From positions 1 through 41,839 of the forward strand of contig JAFAEL010000133.1 in NCBI GenBank assembly GCA_023423995.1: 41,839 nucleotides of DNA. The letters run 5' to 3'. A program made the translations under genes and the position numbers. The notes beneath the pieces were generated by a model, which did not search any database, had not been told where the DNA came from, and was given only the letters and a program-made list of their open reading frames with translations. This DNA comes from Pseudomonadota bacterium (GTDB taxonomy: Bacteria; Pseudomonadota; Alphaproteobacteria; Rhizobiales; Beijerinckiaceae). Below, in pieces: positions 38,900 through 41,839 of the stretch (position 1 is its first letter; the number at the start of each line of letters is the position of its first letter).

Positions 38900-41647
38900 A
38901 TGGCTAGCCTCTCGCGAGCACCGGCCGGTGAGCGCATATCCTTCGGCCCATTCACCCTGATCGCGAGCGAACGGCTCCTGCTGAAGGCAGGCAGGCCTGT
39001 CGAATTGGGGGCGCGGACCCTGGATGTGCTCCTGGCTCTCACCTCGCGTCCGCACGAGGCCGTGAGCAAGAGGGATCTCATGGCAATTGTCTGGCCGGAC
39101 GTGACTGTCGAAGAGGGAAGCCTTCGGTTCCACGTCGCCGCTCTCCGTAAGGCGCTCGGCGACGGAAAGGATGACGCCCGGTACATCGCGACCTTGGCCG
39201 GCCGGGGCTACTGTTTCGTCGCGCCAACCTCTGCATCGGCCGATCCGGCGCCTACCCAGGCATCGGCTCCGCCTCTCATTTCGCGCAGCTACCTTCCCGC
39301 TCGCATCATCCGGATGATCGGCCGGGACGACACCGTGAGGACGCTCTCGGGCGAGCTGCCCGCTTCGCGCTTCATCACGATCGTCGGCCCGGGTGGGGTG
39401 GGCAAGACGACGGTCGCCGTCGCGGTCGCACACGATCTGGCCGAGGCATTCGAAGGCGCGATCCTTTTTGTTGATCTCGCTGCACTGAGCGATCCGACCT
39501 TCGTGGCCGCCTCCGTTGCTGCATCGCTCGGCCTTTCCGTGCAATCGGATGATCCAGCGCCCAGCATTGTCGCTTTTCTTCGCGACAAGCGGGTCCTGTT
39601 GATCCTCGACAACTGCGAACACCTGATCGAGGCGGCCGCCGGGTTGGCCGCGCGGATTATGGCCGGGGCGCCGGAGGTTCATCTCCTTGCGACCAGCCGG
39701 GAAGCTCTTCGGGTTGAGGGGGAGCATGTTCGCCGGCTGGCGACGCTCGCGGTTCCATCGGACGCGCCTGAACTCACGGCGGCAGACGCCCTCAACTACT
39801 CGGCGCCCCAGCTGTTTCTCGACAGAGGCCTGGCGAGCGGTGCCCGCCTCGAGCTCGACGACGAAAGCGTCACGCTGATCAGTGACATATGCCGCAAGCT
39901 CGATGGACTTCCCCTGGCGATCGAGCTCGCCGTTGGGCGGGTCCAGGCCTACGGCCTGCAGCAGACGGCCTCTCTGCTCGACCAGCGGCTATCTCTGCTC
40001 TGGGGTGGCAAACGGACCGCGCCGCCACGGCAGAAGACCCTGCAGGCCACGCTGGACTGGAGCTACCAGCTGCTGACCGACGATGAGCGGAGGGTTCTCG
40101 GCCGCCTTACCGTGTTCGTCGGGCAATTCACGCTGGAAGCGGCCCTGGCCGTCGTGCCTGACCTCAATCTCGACGATGGGCTGCTGATCGCGACAGTGGA
40201 CGGCCTGGTGGCCAAGTCGATGATCGCCGCCCACCCGGTCGGGGCGACCATGCACTATCGGCTGCTCGAGACCACGCGCACCTATGCACGCGACATCGGG
40301 CTGGAGCGCACCGAACTCGCTGAAGTGTCTGCGCGTCATGCGCGCTACTGGCAGCGCTGGCTGGAGCCGCCGCAAGCCTCGCCAAGCGCGGCCGAGAGGG
40401 CGGCCTATCTGGCGCGCCTCGGCGACGTCCGCTCCGCCCTGGAATGGTGCTTCGGGCCCGACGGAGATCCCGTCATCGGCGTCGGATTGGCGGCCGCGGC
40501 CGCACCTGTTTTTCTCGCGATCTCCTTGTTCACGGAGTGCTCCCGCTGGTCGAAATCCGCTCTCCTCGCCCTAGATGCCGGCGGGCGCGGCGGAACGGAC
40601 GAGATGCGGCTTCAGGCGGCGCTCGGGCTATCGCTGATCTTCACGAGGGGTGAAACGGAGGCTGCCCGCAAGGCCGCAGGCCGGAGCCTGGACATCGCCG
40701 GGCGACGCCGGGACACCCTCAGCCAGGTACAGTCGCTGGCGCTGCTCCACATGTTCCACCACCGGACCGGCGATTTCCGGACCGCTCTCGACTATGGGCG
40801 TCAGGCGCTCGCATGCGCCGAGGCGATGAAGGATCCTGTGGCAGCGGGGATCGGGCATTGCGCCGTCGGTGTGTCCCTCCACCACATGGGTGACATCCGC
40901 GGAGCTGGGGCGGAGCTCGAGGCGGCCCTGCAATACGCGAGGGCAGCTGCACGGCCGAGCATGATCTATCTCGGGTTCAGCCATGCCAATTGGGCGAGCG
41001 GCACCCTGGCGAGAAATCTTTGGCTGGAAGGCCGGCCGGACGAGGCCGAAGAGCGAGCAAGACAGAGCGTGGACGCCGCCGGCCTCCTGGGTCGCCCGAT
41101 CTCGCTATCAATCGCCTTCAATTGTGCCGTGACCGTCTTCCTGTGGATCGGGGATCTCCAGAGTGCAGAGCACTACACGGAGCAACTCGTTGCCCACGCC
41201 GAGTCCCATTCGCTGACGCCGTTCCGCGCAGTCGGGCGAGGGTTCAGGGGTGAGCTGTCGCTTCGGCGGAACGATGCCGAGTTCGCCGTACAGGAACTGC
41301 GGGCTTGTCTGAGCGACCTGGAGGCTGCGCGCTACACGCTGCTCGCGACACCCTTCACGATCTCGCTCGCAGAGGGACTGGCCTCGATCGGCAGATCGGC
41401 GGAAGCGATGGCGTTGCTCGACGAGAGGATCCGCCACGACGAGACGACCGGAGCGCTCGCCTATCTCCCCGAGCTCCTGAGAATGAGGGGCGCGATCACG
41501 CATCGGGCAAATGCCTCGAAGCGTGCGGAAGCAGAGCGCTGCTTCAGGCAAAGCCTCGAGTGGAGCAGAAAACTCGGGACGCCAGCATGGAGCCTGCGCG
41601 CCGGATCGGATCTCGAAAGGATGCCGATCGAGCAGAGAGGCAGCTGA
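38900..41647 (+). CDS. Winged-helix (OmpR/CadC-type) regulator with NB-ARC ATPase and TPR-like domain
   Basis: A 915-residue signal-integrating transcription factor. Residues about 12-108 form an OmpR-type winged helix (ISFGPFTLIASERLLLKAG, SKRDLMAIVWPDVTVEEGSLRFHVAALRKALGD, YIATLAGRGYCFVAP). The NB-ARC-like ATPase follows with Walker A VGPGGVGKTT near 162-171 and Walker B-like VLLILDNCEHLIEAA. Then GLPLAIELAVGRVQAYGLQQTASLLDQRLSLL. The C-terminal half (about 530-900) is alpha-helical and TPR-like. No membrane segment is seen. A TTG two codons upstream is an alternative start. It most likely controls the divergent epoxide hydrolase group. Confidence 0.88.
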   Translation: MASLSRAPAGERISFGPFTLIASERLLLKAGRPVELGARTLDVLLALTSRPHEAVSKRDLMAIVWPDVTVEEGSLRFHVAALRKALGDGKDDARYIATLAGRGYCFVAPTSASADPAPTQASAPPLISRSYLPARIIRMIGRDDTVRTLSGELPASRFITIVGPGGVGKTTVAVAVAHDLAEAFEGAILFVDLAALSDPTFVAASVAASLGLSVQSDDPAPSIVAFLRDKRVLLILDNCEHLIEAAAGLAARIMAGAPEVHLLATSREALRVEGEHVRRLATLAVPSDAPELTAADALNYSAPQLFLDRGLASGARLELDDESVTLISDICRKLDGLPLAIELAVGRVQAYGLQQTASLLDQRLSLLWGGKRTAPPRQKTLQATLDWSYQLLTDDERRVLGRLTVFVGQFTLEAALAVVPDLNLDDGLLIATVDGLVAKSMIAAHPVGATMHYRLLETTRTYARDIGLERTELAEVSARHARYWQRWLEPPQASPSAAERAAYLARLGDVRSALEWCFGPDGDPVIGVGLAAAAAPVFLAISLFTECSRWSKSALLALDAGGRGGTDEMRLQAALGLSLIFTRGETEAARKAAGRSLDIAGRRRDTLSQVQSLALLHMFHHRTGDFRTALDYGRQALACAEAMKDPVAAGIGHCAVGVSLHHMGDIRGAGAELEAALQYARAAARPSMIYLGFSHANWASGTLARNLWLEGRPDEAEERARQSVDAAGLLGRPISLSIAFNCAVTVFLWIGDLQSAEHYTEQLVAHAESHSLTPFRAVGRGFRGELSLRRNDAEFAVQELRACLSDLEAARYTLLATPFTISLAEGLASIGRSAEAMALLDERIRHDETTGALAYLPELLRMRGAITHRANASKRAEAERCFRQSLEWSRKLGTPAWSLRAGSDLERMPIEQRGS

Positions 41648-41684
41648 CAACGAGGCTTTAACGCGGCCAGAGCTGGTGCGCAGA

Positions 41685-41839
41685 TCAGAGGCGGACGGTT
41701 TTTCGATCCGCCAGCGCCCGCTCGGCGGCGAGCAGGACGTCCAGACCCCGCCACGGCTTGCGAAGCGCCCGTACTCCCTCGGGTACTGACAGCTTGTCGT
41801 CGTCCCTGCCCGTCGTGACGACCACGTGGACATGGGGCC
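41685..41839 (-). CDS. Response-regulator receiver domain, C-terminal end (partial)
   Basis: The last 51 codons of a gene entering from the right edge. The sequence HVHVVVTTGRDDDKLSVPEG then VRALRKPWRGLDVLLAAERAL matches the end of a CheY-like receiver: the strand with Thr/Ser before Gly, the KPW (Lys-Pro) loop and the last helix. It ends soon after the domain, so it is a single-domain receiver or has its output domain on the N-terminal side. Its kinase and target are outside the window. Confidence 0.65.
   Translation of the reverse strand, partial: PHVHVVVTTGRDDDKLSVPEGVRALRKPWRGLDVLLAAERALADRKTVRL

Noticed and set aside
1..41839. tRNA, rRNA, CRISPR, insertion sequences, prophage or attachment sites
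   Set aside because: No cloverleaf with a typical T-loop, no repeat-spacer array, no transposase or integrase and no flanking repeats were recognised on either strand.

Overview
The window is a GC-rich, densely packed stretch of a bacterial chromosome. Gene content (Tat-exported redox proteins, Sox and malonate decarboxylase clusters, Ohr, split nitrile hydratase-family genes, an EIIA-Ntr homologue) and frequent GTG/TTG starts with 1-26 nt gene overlaps suggest an alphaproteobacterium, probably in the order Hyphomicrobiales. No rRNA, tRNA, CRISPR array, insertion sequence or prophage was recognised, so the taxonomic placement is inference.

Left part, minus strand (1-5422): a malonate decarboxylase operon, mdcA-C-D-E-G-B-F, with mdcF cut by the window edge. 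It covers the malonate-splitting enzyme, prosthetic-group synthesis and a carrier; mdcH is not visible. A 361-nt divergent region with a perfect inverted repeat separates it from the next operon.

Plus strand, 5784-12020: one tightly coupled operon encodes a two-subunit molybdenum hydroxylase (2Fe-2S subunit and Tat-exported molybdopterin subunit), a flavocytochrome c sulfide dehydrogenase pair (FccA, FccB/SoxF) and SoxXYZA. soxB and soxCD are absent from the window. A 373-nt regulatory region follows, holding a hairpin, palindromes and a near-perfect sigma-54 promoter (12199-12214).

Plus strand, 12394-17634: a polyamine-type ABC importer (binding protein, two permeases, ATPase) overlaps three genes of the thiocyanate hydrolase / Co-type nitrile hydratase family, in which the nitrile hydratase beta subunit is split in two and the metal subunit carries a His/Asp-rich tail. 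Thiocyanate hydrolysis yields ammonia and carbonyl sulfide. A nitrogen-type (sigma-54) promoter on one side and a sulfide/Sox module on the other suggest import of a C-N-S compound with use of its nitrogen and oxidation of its sulfur. This is the most interesting part of the window.

Plus strand, 17781-23306: a methyltransferase, TonB-dependent receptor and FecBCD/BtuFCD-like ABC transporter form an operon behind a Zur-like palindrome, probably for uptake of a metal chelate.

Middle (23395-31149): a small secreted protein; a PAPS-type kinase/nucleotidyltransferase fusion next to a sulfotransferase; an NHL-repeat propeller; RecQ helicase; and a pseudouridine synthase with glutamate dehydrogenase.

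Right part (31275-41839): a GNAT acetyltransferase; an EIIA-Ntr-like protein behind a 14-bp perfect hairpin; a LysR regulator divergent from an MBL-fold hydrolase and a PPOX-like flavoprotein; a minus-strand group of two epoxide hydrolases, Ohr and a cupin divergent from a large winged-helix/NB-ARC/TPR regulator; and the C-terminal end of a response-regulator receiver domain at the edge.
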